Assembly: GCF_900155545.1 (NCBI RefSeq)
Contig: NZ_LT732526.1
Coordinates: forward strand, 2,680,899 to 2,744,898
Source of the DNA: Clostridium sp. Marseille-P2415
GTDB lineage: Bacteria > Bacillota > Clostridia > Lachnospirales > Lachnospiraceae
Length of the DNA stretch: 64,000 nucleotides
Reading direction: 5' to 3'
The translations under genes and the position numbers were made by a program. Positions 24,104 to 33,132 of this stretch are shown here, in pieces. The notes under the pieces were generated by a model that was not told the origin of the DNA, did no database searches, and saw nothing but the letters and a program-made list of their open reading frames with translations. Each line of letters opens with the position of its first letter. Position 1 is the stretch's first letter.

Positions 24104-24985
24104 TTATATATGAATCAGATCCTGATAGAACTCATAAGCCTCCTCACCGGAAAAGCCTTCGTGTACGATCTTTCGGACAGCCGCGCTCATCTCCACAGGA
24201 TTTTCACTCTGGAAGATATTTCTTCCCATGTCAACACCTCTCGCCCCCCGGCTGATGGACTGATACGCAAGCTCTAAGGCTTCCTTTTCAGGAAGTTTCT
24301 TTCCGCCTGCTACCACAATGGGAACCGGACAGGCGGATACCACTTCTTCGAAGTTTTCACAATAGTAGGTTTTTATGATATTGGCACCTAACTCCGCCAC
24401 AATGCGGGTAGCCAGTTTAAAGAACCTGTCGGTGCGTTCCATCTGCTTTCCGACTGCCACAACTCCCATGGTGGGTATGCTGTAGCGGGTCCCTAAGTTC
24501 ACCGCTTTTGAAAGATTGTCAAGGCTTGAGAGCTGTCCCTCTGCTCCGATAAAGGTCTGGACCGCCATACAATCCGCATTCATACGGATCACATCCTCAA
24601 TGTCAACGGCAAGGACTTCATGGGACAAGTCCTCATCAAGCATGGAAGAACCGGAAGTGGCGCGCAGCGCAATGCCTTTCCTTCCTGCTGCCGGCACACA
24701 GCTTCGGATAGCTCCTCTCGTTCCCATTAAAACATCGATGTTGGGAAGAAGCCTGGGCACCACTAAATCCAGGCGCTCTAAGCCGGCCGCAGAGCCCATG
24801 AAATATCCGTGGTCAAATGCAAACATGACCGTATTTCCGCTGGTTTCATCAAAGATATTCGATAAATGCTTTTTCATTCCCCAATCCAGATTGTTGGCCC
24901 CTTTCACATAAAAAGGCTTATTGTTAGCAAAGGGTACATCCGTATAATAATCATGTGCTACCTTTGTTCCTTCAAGATCTGCCAT
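24104..24985 (-). CDS. lsrF: 3-hydroxy-5-phosphonooxypentane-2,4-dione thiolase
   Basis: 293 residues, class I aldolase-like barrel. It begins MADLEGTKVAHDYYTDVPFA and contains MFAFDHGYFMGSAAGLERLD, the Schiff-base lysine region NIIKTYYCENFEEVVSACPV and the phosphate-binding VAGGKKLPEKEAL and RGARGVDMGRNIFQ. LsrF carries out the last step of AI-2 catabolism, transferring an acetyl group from phosphorylated AI-2 derivative to coenzyme A. It closes the lsrACDBF operon, 46 bases after lsrB. No lsrG, whose isomerase normally precedes it, is present in the operon. Confidence 0.93.
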   Translation of the reverse strand: MADLEGTKVAHDYYTDVPFANNKPFYVKGANNLDWGMKKHLSNIFDETSGNTVMFAFDHGYFMGSAAGLERLDLVVPRLLPNIDVLMGTRGAIRSCVPAAGRKGIALRATSGSSMLDEDLSHEVLAVDIEDVIRMNADCMAVQTFIGAEGQLSSLDNLSKAVNLGTRYSIPTMGVVAVGKQMERTDRFFKLATRIVAELGANIIKTYYCENFEEVVSACPVPIVVAGGKKLPEKEALELAYQSISRGARGVDMGRNIFQSENPVEMSAAVRKIVHEGFSGEEAYEFYQDLIHI

Positions 24986-25031
24986 ATTCCTTCTCTCCTA
25001 TCCTATCACTGCATCTGTCCGTTCAACCGGA

Positions 25032-26201
25032 TCAGAAATCATAGTTATTCATATTGTCCTTGTTGAATACCGTACGTTCCGGAAGAAGAACGACTCCATT
25101 GTTGACCTCACCGGTAGGGGCTCCTTCAACCAGGCAGTCATTGGGCATCACTTCCACGGTGCCGATTTCCGGAATGTCGATCTTGTCACCCACCTTTACC
25201 TGATTCCCCGCGGACAGATAGGCGGCAAGATAACAGCCGATGGCGCCCTGGACCTGGCAGTCCCAAAGGCCCCACTGTTCGATCACGCCTGCATCGCAGT
25301 AATCCTTAATGGACATGGGGGAGGCAAAACCGGTAATGGTCACATCTTCCTTTGTAAGCCCTTTGTTCTGGGCTGCCTTGCACTGACCCGGAAGGGCCGT
25401 AGAGTCATTGCAGATGATTAAATCAATATCCGAGTGGGCTTCCAGGATGGAGACGCCGATGGTAACTGCTTTTTCCGCATCCTGCTCGGAATAGTAATTA
25501 TCCGGAGCTGCATTCACCCAATTGGGGAAGTTCTCCTTAATATAAGCTTCTCCTGCGACCTGCCAGGAGTTCTGATCCGCTACGGTCGCCTGGGAGTAAT
25601 GCCAGCAGTATTTGATTGCATCTGCTTTTGTATCCTTTCCCCGCTTTGTTAAGGAATCAGCACCCATGTCTACCAGCATCTTGCCTAATATCTCAGGAGT
25701 CCCCTGGGAAACCATGAGCGTACGCGCGGTATCCGAAACATCGGAATCCCATGTAACCACCGTTACACCTGCATCAGCCGCCTCTTTTAACGCTGAGTCC
25801 AGCCCTGTTGCATCTACGGAAGAAACGCAGAGAGCCTCCACGCCGCTTGCCACCGCATTGTTGATGACCTGAACCTGATCCGCCACCGCTGCGTTGGGAC
25901 TTCCCTGATAATCCACGGTGATTCCCCAGGACTTGCCATATTTCTGTGCTCCTGCGTTCGCGGATTCGAAAAATGCATTGCCTGTCAGCTTGGGGATAAA
26001 TGCCACCGTTTTCCCGCTGATATCGGAAGTCTTTGGTTCCGTCTTACTCTCTTCTGCTTTTGTGTCCCCTGCTTTCGACTCCGCTTTCGTCTCTGCCGCA
26101 GTTGTTGCGGCTGCCTCAGTCGCTCCGGCAGAACCGCCGCAGCCGGACAGTGAAGCTGCTGCCATCATTCCCGCCAATACAAGTGCCATTGCCTTTCTCA
26201 T
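25032..26201 (-). CDS. lsrB: AI-2 ABC transporter substrate-binding lipoprotein
   Basis: 389 residues. Lipoprotein signal: MRKAMALVLAGMMAAASLSG then Cys21, followed by an Ala/Thr/Glu/Lys linker to about residue 60. The periplasmic-binding fold (family 1 sugar type) begins KTVAFIPKLTGNAFFESANA and includes DSDVSDTARTL and ICNDSTALPGQC. In AI-2 receptors of the LsrB type, Lys, Asp, Ala and Pro side chains contact the ligand; the local pattern KLTGN, WDSDVS and FASP agrees, but the assignment rests mainly on the operon. RBS AAAAGGAGGATT. Membrane-anchored on the outer face. Confidence 0.9.
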   Translation of the reverse strand: MRKAMALVLAGMMAAASLSGCGGSAGATEAAATTAAETKAESKAGDTKAEESKTEPKTSDISGKTVAFIPKLTGNAFFESANAGAQKYGKSWGITVDYQGSPNAAVADQVQVINNAVASGVEALCVSSVDATGLDSALKEAADAGVTVVTWDSDVSDTARTLMVSQGTPEILGKMLVDMGADSLTKRGKDTKADAIKYCWHYSQATVADQNSWQVAGEAYIKENFPNWVNAAPDNYYSEQDAEKAVTIGVSILEAHSDIDLIICNDSTALPGQCKAAQNKGLTKEDVTITGFASPMSIKDYCDAGVIEQWGLWDCQVQGAIGCYLAAYLSAGNQVKVGDKIDIPEIGTVEVMPNDCLVEGAPTGEVNNGVVLLPERTVFNKDNMNNYDF

Positions 26202-26262
26202 AAAAAATCCTCCTTTTCATAAATAAGTTCTATATCATGAGGCTTTCACCCCGTTTTACCGA

Positions 26263-27279
26263 TCAATCCCGTTCTTTTTTCGGCAGGCGGGCTTTTATTC
26301 CCGGATTTTTTAATAAGGCGCGCCCGGTCACTACAACCAGCAGGAGAAGCCCTGCCGGAATGTCCAGATACTGCTGGCTCACCTTAAAACACAGCGGAAG
26401 ACCAAATCTTAAAGTACCGATGGCTACCGCAGCCAGCGCAGTCCCGGGTACGCTTCCTTTTCCTCCCGTACTTAAGGTACCGCCAAGTACCACCGCAGTG
26501 ATGATGGGAAGCGTCAGCGTTGACCCGATATCGCTTTTTGCCGTACCAAGGTACGAGGTCAGGATAATTCCGGCCACCGACGCGCTGATTCCGGAAAGAA
26601 TATAGGTGCTCATGATAATGAGCCTTGCATGAATGCCCGAATATTCCGCCGCATTCCGGTTCACCCCGACCAGAAATACCTGCCTGCCATATCTGGTCTT
26701 ATGTAAGAGAAAATAAGCAGATACCGCCAGGATGAGAAAGATGATGACCTGGCTCGGAATGACTCCGAACAGCTTTAATTTGGAAAGCTTCAAGAAACCA
26801 TCCGGAAAACCGCTGATCCCTTTGTAGCTCTCCGTTGCAGACAGATTCGACACCAGCAGCGCGATCCCGGTATACAGAAAGCTTCCGCCCAGCGTAACCA
26901 CCATAGGCTGCACGCCGCAGTATGCGATAAAAAAGCCGGAAAGGGCCCCGCACAGTCCGGCAGCGGTCATGGCAAGCAGGGAGGCCGCCCAGATATTCAC
27001 TCCCCCATCCTGCCAGGCAACTCCCAGTATGATGGAGGAAAGTCCCACAATGGAACCTGCCTGGATATCGATCCCTCCCGTGATCATGACGAACGTGACG
27101 AACAGCGAAATGATACAAATGGAGATGATGTCATTCATACTGCCAAACAGCACTCTTGGCAGAAGGAACTTGCTGTTTTTTGATGCAAATACAACAACTT
27201 CCAGGATAATAATTAAAAAGAGAACAAATTCCCATTTTTTCCAAATCTTTGCAAGCCTTGCCCGAAAGGAAGCCTTCAT
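26263..27279 (-). CDS. lsrD: AI-2 ABC transporter permease LsrD
   Basis: 338 residues, a BPD_transp_2 (ribose/AI-2 type) permease with about nine or ten hydrophobic helices, for example FVLFLIIILEVVVFASK and ISICIISLFVTFVMITGGID. The family signature GGIDIQAGSIVGLSSIILGV and the late GGTLSTGGKGSVPGTALAAV are clear. It pairs with LsrC to form the channel. The start overlaps the lsrC stop by 4 bp. The basic C-terminus ends KARLPKKERD. Confidence 0.92.
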   Translation of the reverse strand: MKASFRARLAKIWKKWEFVLFLIIILEVVVFASKNSKFLLPRVLFGSMNDIISICIISLFVTFVMITGGIDIQAGSIVGLSSIILGVAWQDGGVNIWAASLLAMTAAGLCGALSGFFIAYCGVQPMVVTLGGSFLYTGIALLVSNLSATESYKGISGFPDGFLKLSKLKLFGVIPSQVIIFLILAVSAYFLLHKTRYGRQVFLVGVNRNAAEYSGIHARLIIMSTYILSGISASVAGIILTSYLGTAKSDIGSTLTLPIITAVVLGGTLSTGGKGSVPGTALAAVAIGTLRFGLPLCFKVSQQYLDIPAGLLLLVVVTGRALLKNPGIKARLPKKERD

Positions 27280-28274
27280 CTCTTCTCTCCTCCTTTTTCC
27301 GCGGTTCTGGCGGACAGGATCTGATGGCGGTTCTTCGCGGCCGCCCGGTTCTGTGCCACCGTATTGATTACCACAATGGTCAGCAGCATGACACCTGTGA
27401 TGGTATTGTCATAATCGGAAGAGAAACCCAGAAATACTAGGATTCTGCTGATGGAAGACATGATAACCGCGCCGATGGAAGCGCCGGCCAGGCTTCCGAT
27501 CCCGCCGTTTAAGCTTAAGCCTCCCAGAACGCACGCCGCAATTGCTTTCATCTCATACCCGTTTCCTGCCGTAGGCGTGATAAAACCAATGCGGGACGCA
27601 TAGATCATGCCTGCGGCGGAAGCAAACACCCCGCACAGAACATACGCCATGATCTTCGTCTTATCCGCCGGAATGCCGACCAGCGTGGCACCCGCCGCAT
27701 TATCCCCGACCGCAATAAAATATTTTCCCTTTTTGGTCCGCGTCAGAATGAGGTGCCCGAGGATAACCACAATAACCGCCAATGCATAAAAAACAGTCAG
27801 ATTTCCGGCCAGAGTGCGGTTGGACATCCTGGTAAAACCGGCCGGGAGATTCTCGACCCAGGCTCCCTTTGTGTATACATAGATCATGCCCCGTACAACG
27901 CCATTGACGCCCAGCGTGAAGATCAGGGAAGGAATGTTGAATAAAGCCACACCGATTCCATTGACCAGGCCGGTCAGTATGCCGATCGCAATGGCCGCGA
28001 GAAAGGCCGTCACAACACCATGACCATCCCTTAAAAGAGCGGCTCCCACGGCTGCTGATAAACCGAGCACCGCGCCAATGGAAACATCAATTTCTCCGGT
28101 AAGGATAACAAATGCGATCCCCGCTGCCAGAAGGGTAAATACGACGCTGTCATTAAAACAGTTCAGTATGGCTGCCGGCTGCCAGAAGCTCCGGTTCACA
28201 AGGCCCACCATAAAAATCAGTCCGGCCAGGAACAGAAAACTGCTGAACTCACGGGCTTTCCAAATCTTCTTCAT
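27276..28274 (-). CDS. lsrC: AI-2 ABC transporter permease LsrC
   Basis: 332 residues, polytopic membrane protein of the same permease family as LsrD. Hallmarks are FVILTGEIDVSIGAVLGLSA near residues 55-75 and the coupling region GVFASAAGMIYASRIGF with VLGGLSLNGGIGSLAG. The start overlaps the end of lsrA by 4 bp and the stop overlaps lsrD by 4 bp, so lsrA, lsrC and lsrD are tightly co-translated. Confidence 0.92.
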   Translation of the reverse strand: MKKIWKAREFSSFLFLAGLIFMVGLVNRSFWQPAAILNCFNDSVVFTLLAAGIAFVILTGEIDVSIGAVLGLSAAVGAALLRDGHGVVTAFLAAIAIGILTGLVNGIGVALFNIPSLIFTLGVNGVVRGMIYVYTKGAWVENLPAGFTRMSNRTLAGNLTVFYALAVIVVILGHLILTRTKKGKYFIAVGDNAAGATLVGIPADKTKIMAYVLCGVFASAAGMIYASRIGFITPTAGNGYEMKAIAACVLGGLSLNGGIGSLAGASIGAVIMSSISRILVFLGFSSDYDNTITGVMLLTIVVINTVAQNRAAAKNRHQILSARTAEKGGEKR

Positions 28275-29806
28275 GCTTTCACCTGCTTTCCTTCCGTCAC
28301 GCCAAAGGATGCTGCCATAAGGCTTGCCTGGCTGATCTCCTCCTTGCCAAGCTCTCCTTTTAGCCGCCCCTGAAAGACGATGACCGCCCTGTCTGAAAGC
28401 TCCACGATCTCTTCCATATCAGAAGAAATCAGCATGACCGCTACTCCCTGTTTTTTCAGCTCATGGATAATTGCATATACATCGCCGCGGGCCGCTGCAT
28501 CGATGCCGCGTGTCGGCTCGTCCAGAATGACCAGCCTGGGATTCGTAGCCAGGGACCGCCCGATTACGATTTTCTGCTGATTTCCTCCGGAAAGGCTTCC
28601 TGCCATCTGGTCCTGTCCCGTGATCTTAATGCGGAAATCATCCACATATTTCCGGGTGATCTCCCACTCCGTCCTCCTGTTTAAGAACACCCGCCCAAGG
28701 GATTTTCCGGGAATTAAGGCGGAAGTGATATTTGCCGCCACATCGCTGATCCCGAACATGCCATTCACGCGGCGGTCCTCGGGTACATAATTGATGCCCG
28801 CCTTTAAAACCTCTCTGGTAGAAAGCCCGGTTACATCTCTTCCATCTAAGAAAGCCTTTCCCCCAAGGACCTTATCTTTTCCGAAAACAGTCACTGCCAG
28901 TTCGGTACGTCCGGCTCCCACAACGCCGGCCACCCCCAGGATCTCTCCCGGATAAATCTTAAGATTGATATCCTTAAATCCGTAACCGGAGTAGCCTTTT
29001 AATTCAAATACCGGCTCCAATCCGGTATAATCCAGATCAGAAGAATCCTTCTTTCCCGCTTCCTCCAGCTCATCCATATTGGGAGGCAGCAGCCCCTTAA
29101 CCAGCATCTCCCGGGTAAATTCCGAAACCCTTCCCTCGAGCGTGATCACGCCGTCTCTCATAATGGCCACCTGCGTGGCGATCTGGAATACCTCGGCCAG
29201 CCGGTGGGTTATGTAGATGATCCCGATCCCTTTTCTCTTTAAGTCCTCCACGATTTTAAAAAGGCTTTCGACTTCATCAAAGGTCAGGGCACTGGTCGGT
29301 TCGTCTAAAATCAGAATCCTTGCCTGCCTTAACAATCCCCTGAGAATCTCTACCAGCTGCTGTTCTGCTATGGAGAGGCTCATGGCCTTCCGGCCAGGGT
29401 CCAGATGCCAGCCGATCTCATCCATGGTCTGCAGCAGCCGTTTTCGGAGAACTCCGGTATTTTCACGAAAACCAATCAGGATATTCTCCTCAACGGTCAT
29501 GTTCGGAAACAGCATAGGTTCCTGGGGAACCATATAAATCCCTTTTGCAAGGGAAACGGATGGTTTAAAGACCGAAAGCTTTTCCCCGGCAACCGCCACG
29601 CTTCCATCATCCGGCTGGTATATCCCCATAATGATCTTCATCAAGGTGCTTTTTCCTGCTCCGTTTCCGCCGATCAGCGCAAGCACTTCTCCCTCTCCCA
29701 AGCTTAAATCAATTCCTTTTAAAACAGCGTTCGGGCCAAACGATTTGAAAATACCGCTGACAGAAAACAGTGCTTTACCGGAACGGGCTGCTTCTGGCTG
29801 TTTCAT
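28271..29806 (-). CDS. lsrA: AI-2 ABC transporter ATPase with two nucleotide-binding domains
   Basis: 511 residues from the ATG at 29806 (MKQPEAARSGKALFSV). GGGGAG six bases upstream decides the start; the GTG 12 bases earlier lies inside that site. Two fused ABC domains: the first has Walker A GGNGAGKSTLMK, signature LSIAEQQLVEILRGL and Walker B RILILDEPTSA; the second has the degenerate Walker A GVVGAGRTELA, signature LSGGNQQKIVIGR and RLVILDEPTRG. This is the usual sugar-type arrangement. It powers AI-2 import through LsrCD and is the first gene of the operon. Confidence 0.94.
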   Translation of the reverse strand: MKQPEAARSGKALFSVSGIFKSFGPNAVLKGIDLSLGEGEVLALIGGNGAGKSTLMKIIMGIYQPDDGSVAVAGEKLSVFKPSVSLAKGIYMVPQEPMLFPNMTVEENILIGFRENTGVLRKRLLQTMDEIGWHLDPGRKAMSLSIAEQQLVEILRGLLRQARILILDEPTSALTFDEVESLFKIVEDLKRKGIGIIYITHRLAEVFQIATQVAIMRDGVITLEGRVSEFTREMLVKGLLPPNMDELEEAGKKDSSDLDYTGLEPVFELKGYSGYGFKDINLKIYPGEILGVAGVVGAGRTELAVTVFGKDKVLGGKAFLDGRDVTGLSTREVLKAGINYVPEDRRVNGMFGISDVAANITSALIPGKSLGRVFLNRRTEWEITRKYVDDFRIKITGQDQMAGSLSGGNQQKIVIGRSLATNPRLVILDEPTRGIDAAARGDVYAIIHELKKQGVAVMLISSDMEEIVELSDRAVIVFQGRLKGELGKEEISQASLMAASFGVTEGKQVKA

Positions 29807-29868
29807 ATTTCTCCCCACCCATCATTTTGATATATTTGTTCGGTGTCTTTACTTTTGTTTCTGCCATC

Positions 29869-29897
29869 ATGATACATGATTCCATACATGTTGTCAA
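29869..29897 (-). promoter_or_regulatory. lsrACDBF promoter
   Basis: Minus strand TTGACA (29897-29892), 17-base spacer, TATCAT (29874-29869). The leader before lsrA is about 60 nt. The lsrA-lsrR divergent interval is 314 bases and is filled by the two promoters and AT-rich DNA. Confidence 0.8.
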
Positions 29898-30019
29898 TAG
29901 TTTTGTTTGAAATATATGGTAATTTTATACGAATGCTCATAACTCTATTTCAATTATTTCGGTAATTTATTTTCATTTTTTCCTGATTTTTCCATTTTTT
30001 GTTTTTTCTATCGGTACTA

Positions 30020-30048
30020 TTGACATATTGATTGCAGCTTGTTATACT
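30020..30048 (+). promoter_or_regulatory. lsrRK promoter
   Basis: Perfect TTGACA (30020-30025), 17-base spacer, TATACT (30043-30048). The transcript would begin near 30055 and carry lsrR, lsrK and the cupin gene. Confidence 0.85.
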
Positions 30049-30078
30049 AAAGTCGAATTTAAACATTTTATTATACTA

Positions 30079-30092
30079 TTAACATTTGTTAA
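30079..30092 (+). promoter_or_regulatory. Candidate LsrR operator
   Basis: TTAACA-TT-TGTTAA, a perfect 6-bp-arm palindrome between the predicted lsrR transcription start and its ribosome site. A dimeric or tetrameric LsrR bound here would block its own transcription. I see no second exact copy near the lsrA promoter, so the assignment is tentative. Confidence 0.4.
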
Positions 30093-30120
30093 ACCAAACT
30101 AGAAACAGGAGACTAGAAAA

Positions 30121-31050
30121 ATGAATTATGAAGATTCCCTTATTGTCAAAACAGCATGGTATTATTATATAGAAAATATGACCCAGCAAAAAATTTCCGA
30201 GAAACTGGGAATATCCCGCATGAAGGTAATCAAGCTCTTAGAAAAGGCCAGACAGAACGGCGTGATCCAGTTTCAGATTTCGCAGGAACGGAGCCATCAC
30301 CTGAAGGTCGAACAGGAATTGATCCGCAGATGGAATTTAAAAGATGCATTTGTGGTCCCGACCGCTCCGACTGCATCCTGTACCAACGATACCGTTGCCA
30401 AGGCTGCCGCCATGTACATCAATGACCGGATCACGGAAAATACCTACATCAACATCGGATACGGAGATACCTTAAGCCGCGTCTTAAATCATCTGGCCAC
30501 CGTGACGGAAGCCCCGCTTTCTGCCGTATCTTTAACGGGAGGAGTCAGTTATTATCTTCCGAATGCATTTTCCAGCATATTTAACGCAAAGCTGTTTCTG
30601 TATCCCGCACCGCTCATCGTTTCAACCAAAGAGCTCTGCGGTGCCATGCAGAATGAGCCTCCCATGCAGGAAATCTCCCGCATGGTAAACCTGGCTTCCA
30701 TGACCGTCGTAAGCATAGGCGGGATCAATGAGGAGGCAACCATAATAAAGAACGGAATCTTCACCAAAAATGACTTTCTCTATCTGTCCATGCAGGGAGC
30801 CGTAGGCGATATCCTGAGCCATTTCATCGACAAGGATGGAAATCCCATTCATACGGATATCGAGGAACGGCTTTTAAGTACGCCCCTTTCGACCCTCCGC
30901 ACCCTGCCCAATGTTATTGGAGTGGCCGCAGGAAACAGTAAATTAAAAGCCATACGCGCTTCTTTAAAGGGCGGCTATCTGAATGCACTGATCACAGATG
31001 AACAGACTGCATTAAATCTGATTGAAGAAGATCCCGGTTCATTAAAATGA
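30121..31050 (+). CDS. lsrR: AI-2 operon transcriptional repressor LsrR (SorC/DeoR family)
   Basis: 309 residues. An N-terminal helix-turn-helix (TQQKISEKLGISRMKVIKLL, residues about 21-40) is followed by the SorC effector-binding domain, with INIGYGDTLSRVL as the phosphosugar-binding glycine turn, VSIGGINEEATII and VGDILSHFIDKDG. Such proteins repress lsr genes until phospho-AI-2 binds. RBS AGGAG 12 bases before the ATG. It is divergent from lsrA and followed by lsrK after 20 bases. Confidence 0.92.
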   Translation: MNYEDSLIVKTAWYYYIENMTQQKISEKLGISRMKVIKLLEKARQNGVIQFQISQERSHHLKVEQELIRRWNLKDAFVVPTAPTASCTNDTVAKAAAMYINDRITENTYINIGYGDTLSRVLNHLATVTEAPLSAVSLTGGVSYYLPNAFSSIFNAKLFLYPAPLIVSTKELCGAMQNEPPMQEISRMVNLASMTVVSIGGINEEATIIKNGIFTKNDFLYLSMQGAVGDILSHFIDKDGNPIHTDIEERLLSTPLSTLRTLPNVIGVAAGNSKLKAIRASLKGGYLNALITDEQTALNLIEEDPGSLK

Positions 31051-31070
31051 AATAGAATGGAGGAATCTAC

Positions 31071-32636
31071 ATGTCATCAAATTATCTCTTAGCCATTGAT
31101 GCGGGCACAGGCAGTATCCGTGCCGTACTGTTTGACCGGAAGGGCAATCAGATTTCCTGTATTCAGGAGGAATGGGAGCACAGGGAAGACCCCCGTTATC
31201 CGGGAAGCATGGATTTTGACTGGGTACATAACTGGGAGCTTGCCTCCTCCTGTATCCGGAGGGTCTTATGCACAGGCGCCGCCAGCCCTCATGAGATAGC
31301 CGCAATCTCCACCACCTGCATGAGGGAAGGGATCGTTCTTTACGACAGGGACGGAAAAGAAATCTGGGCCTGTGCCAATGTGGATGCCCGGAGCGATGAC
31401 GAAGTAGAACAGCTGATCCGGAGAGATCCGGAGCTTGAACGCCTCCTCTATCAGGAATCGGGGCAGTCTTATGCCCTGGATGCGATTCCCAGGCTTCTCT
31501 GGGTAAAGAATAAAATACCGGATATTTATGAACGGATTGCATACATCGGGATGTTCAACGACTGGCTGTGTTATAAACTGACCGGCCTCCTGGCCTCAGA
31601 ACCGAGCAACGGGTCTACGACAGGGTTATTCGGTTTAAGGACCCGCTGCTGGAATCCGGATATTGCCAAACGGTGCGGACTCAGAACGGATATCTTTCCG
31701 GTTGTAAAAGAATGCGGAACCATAATCGGAAAAACCATTTCAGGCTGTACGGATAAAACCGGTCTGCCGGGAGGAATTCCGGTTGTCATAGGCGGAGGGG
31801 ATGCCCAGTTAGGCTGCATTGGCGTGGGCGTGGTCCGTGCAGGAGAAGCCGCCGTATTCGGAGGCAGCTTCTGGCAATACGAATATAATACAGACAAACC
31901 GGACACGGACCCAGGCTGCCGCGTCCGCGTAAACTGTCATGCCATCCCGGGCATCTGGCAGTATGAGGCCCTGGCCTTTCAGCCGGGTCTGGTAATGCGC
32001 TGGTACCGGGACAGCTTCTGCCAGGCAGAAAAAAAGCTGGCAAGTGAAGCAGGAAAAGGCGCCTATGATCTGATGAATGAGGAAGCAGAAAAAATACCGG
32101 CAGGCTGTTATGGTATGATGTGCGCCTTTTCCGATGTGATGAATTTCATAAACTGGAAGCATGCCGCACCGACCTTTTCTAACTTTGGCCTTGATCCTCA
32201 AAAGTACAACCATTATACCTTCTACCGGGCGATTTTAGAGAATACGGCACTGATCACAAAGGGACATCTGGAGCTGGTCCGGGAAGCCACCGGCCATCTT
32301 CCAAAAGAAATCACCTTTGCCGGCGGCGCCGCCAACAGCCCCCTCTGGGCTCAGATCCTGTCTGATGTCTTAGGGCTTCCTGTAAAAGTTCCGAAGGTGA
32401 AGGAAGCTACCGCACTGGGTGCCGCCATTCTTGCCGGGTATGGGATCGGCATATATCAGGATATAGCAGAGACTGCAAAAGAACTGGTCACCATAGAGCG
32501 GCAGTTTATGCCGAACATGGAAAATCACAGGACCTATCATGAGATCTACCGGAACTGGCGCGAATTCTACCGGGCCCAGCTGGTACTCTGTGACCGGAAA
32601 ATCACAAGGAATATGTGGAGCGCCCCCGGCTTATAA
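31071..32636 (+). CDS. lsrK: Autoinducer-2 kinase
   Basis: 521 residues, FGGY carbohydrate kinase fold. N-terminal phosphate motif LAIDAGTGSIRAVLFDRKGN; metal/catalytic region STTCMREGIVLYDRDGKEIW; second domain GIPVVIGGGDAQLGCIGVGV; adenosine motif EITFAGGAANSPLWAQILSD. The N-terminal 'GTGSIRA' and overall length match LsrK rather than xylulose or glycerol kinases. It phosphorylates imported AI-2, producing the inducer of LsrR. The start ATG follows GGAGGAATCTAC. Confidence 0.93.
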   Translation: MSSNYLLAIDAGTGSIRAVLFDRKGNQISCIQEEWEHREDPRYPGSMDFDWVHNWELASSCIRRVLCTGAASPHEIAAISTTCMREGIVLYDRDGKEIWACANVDARSDDEVEQLIRRDPELERLLYQESGQSYALDAIPRLLWVKNKIPDIYERIAYIGMFNDWLCYKLTGLLASEPSNGSTTGLFGLRTRCWNPDIAKRCGLRTDIFPVVKECGTIIGKTISGCTDKTGLPGGIPVVIGGGDAQLGCIGVGVVRAGEAAVFGGSFWQYEYNTDKPDTDPGCRVRVNCHAIPGIWQYEALAFQPGLVMRWYRDSFCQAEKKLASEAGKGAYDLMNEEAEKIPAGCYGMMCAFSDVMNFINWKHAAPTFSNFGLDPQKYNHYTFYRAILENTALITKGHLELVREATGHLPKEITFAGGAANSPLWAQILSDVLGLPVKVPKVKEATALGAAILAGYGIGIYQDIAETAKELVTIERQFMPNMENHRTYHEIYRNWREFYRAQLVLCDRKITRNMWSAPGL

Positions 32637-32669
32637 TCAGAAAAAGAATGGGGAAAAGGAGAAAAAATC

Positions 32670-33020
32670 ATGTTTATAATCAATGAATCAGAAAAAGAAT
32701 ACCGTTTTGGAGACAGCGGCCCGAAATATTTAATGAAAGGCCCCCGCATGAATTTTGCTGTCGTACAGTTCCAGCCCGGTCAGGATTTCACCGCCCACTA
32801 TCATAATGTAATGGAGGAAGATTTCTTCGTACTGGAGGGAGAGATCAATATCGTAGTAGAGGGAGTCGTACACCATTTAAAACAGGGGGATTTCATCCAT
32901 ATTGAACCTTCTGAGGTTCACTATTGCTTTAATCCCTATAAAACCAGGGTAAGGATGATATCCACGCTGGCACCGTTCCGGGAGGTGGATAAGGTAGAAA
33001 TTGAGGACTATACGTTTTAA
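32670..33020 (+). CDS. Cupin-domain protein of the AI-2 locus
   Basis: 116 residues, single cupin barrel. Motif 1 is AHYHNVMEEDFFVLEGEINI (two His and a Glu for a metal) and motif 2 is GDFIHIEPSEVHYC with the third His. It follows lsrK by 33 bases and ends at a strong terminator, so it belongs to the lsrRK transcript. In Escherichia coli the operon ends with LsrG, a small isomerase of phospho-AI-2; this cupin could replace it, which is inference from position and fold. RBS AAAAGGAGAAAAAATC. Confidence 0.85.
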   Translation: MFIINESEKEYRFGDSGPKYLMKGPRMNFAVVQFQPGQDFTAHYHNVMEEDFFVLEGEINIVVEGVVHHLKQGDFIHIEPSEVHYCFNPYKTRVRMISTLAPFREVDKVEIEDYTF

Positions 33021-33046
33021 TACTTGTCTGTCAGGAACCAAAAAGG

Positions 33047-33072
33047 GCAGGCGGAGCAAAAGATCCGCCTGC
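33047..33072 (+). terminator. Terminator of the lsrRK-cupin transcript
   Basis: GCAGGCGGA-GCAAAAGA-TCCGCCTGC followed by seven T, 27 bases after the cupin stop. Confidence 0.92.
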
Positions 33073-33132
33073 TTTTTTTGCAAGTCCATATCTCCGCTTT
33101 AAGAAGCAGAGAACTTCCTTAATAAGGTTAAA

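Noticed and set aside
31042-31542. 166-codon reading frame opposite lsrK
   Set aside because: It is entirely antisense to a well-supported kinase gene, lacks a ribosome site and reads as low-complexity Pro/Arg/His sequence.
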